Of a DNA stretch of 13,566 nt, positions 13,531 through 13,566 are shown in pieces. The stretch's first letter is position 1; each line of letters starts with the position of its first letter. Source of the stretch: VFBF01 sp034440275. GTDB lineage: Bacteria > Pseudomonadota > Alphaproteobacteria > Caulobacterales > Aquidulcibacteraceae. The notes beneath the pieces were generated by a model. The model saw only the letters and a program-made list of their open reading frames with translations, was not told the DNA's origin and searched no databases. Position numbers and translations under genes: made by a program. The DNA lies in NCBI GenBank assembly GCA_034440275.1, contig JAWXBS010000187.1, forward strand, positions 1 to 13,566. Reading direction: 5' to 3'.

Positions 13531-13566
13531 ATGAAGCGTTTCGTGGAGGGGGTTTCGCGAGATCAG
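13531..13566 (+). CDS. IS1182-family transposase, N-terminal fragment
   Basis: Only twelve codons are visible before the window edge: MKRFVEGVSRDQ. This closely resembles the conserved start of IS1182-family DDE transposases (MKRFxEGxxRxQ, normally followed by a leucine/proline-rich segment and AEDNPVRV). GGAGG at 13521-13525 precedes the ATG with good spacing, and a GTG directly in front (13528) is an alternative start. The transposase would move the insertion sequence whose left end lies between the RIME-like repeat and this gene. The call rests on a short match, so intactness cannot be judged. Confidence 0.7.
   Translation, partial: MKRFVEGVSRDQ

Overview
The window is GC-rich, densely packed bacterial chromosome. 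It fits an alphaproteobacterium, perhaps of the Caulobacterales/Hyphomonadales type, though the exact genus cannot be read from the sequence. The clues are the mix of families (RcnB-like protein, TIGR03862-type flavoprotein, an MHS transporter with a long periplasmic loop, a YtcJ-like amidohydrolase with a signal peptide), a mosaic palindromic repeat resembling the rhizobial RIME class, and strong GC3 bias.

Layout. 2-403 (+) is the C-terminal end of an RTX calcium-binding secreted protein, overlapping tail to tail with a flavoprotein at 393-1619 (-). An MFS transporter (1722-3377, +) converges on a secreted amidohydrolase (3381-5051, -) with only three bases between them. The amidohydrolase is divergent from a tandem universal stress protein (5212-6048, +). 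The region between those two holds two dyads and an FNR/FixK-like box. A secreted RcnB-like protein (6171-6728, +) meets a long M24B Xaa-Pro aminopeptidase (6795-8609, -) at a shared bidirectional terminator. A small secreted cysteine-containing protein (8815-9255, +) has its own terminator, and a GNAT acetyltransferase (9327-9845, +) follows directly.

The minus-strand block 11963-9842 is a translationally coupled operon: a conserved hypothetical protein, prmA (ribosomal protein L11 methyltransferase) and a crotonase-family enoyl-CoA hydratase/isomerase, joined by TGATG and ATGA overlaps. Upstream lie a REP-like inverted pair (12059-12162), a basic membrane-anchored hypothetical protein (12172-12666, -) and a DUF1801-type protein (12880-13263, -). 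The window ends in a RIME-like palindrome (13280-13437) and the first codons of an IS1182-type transposase (13531 to the edge).

Most genes are ordinary housekeeping or accessory genes. I see no clear new defence or biosynthetic system. The most notable signals are non-coding: the two palindromic repeat elements, the operator-like region at 5063-5157, and the terminator that separates the small secreted gene from the GNAT gene. No gene-free stretch exceeds 300 bases.
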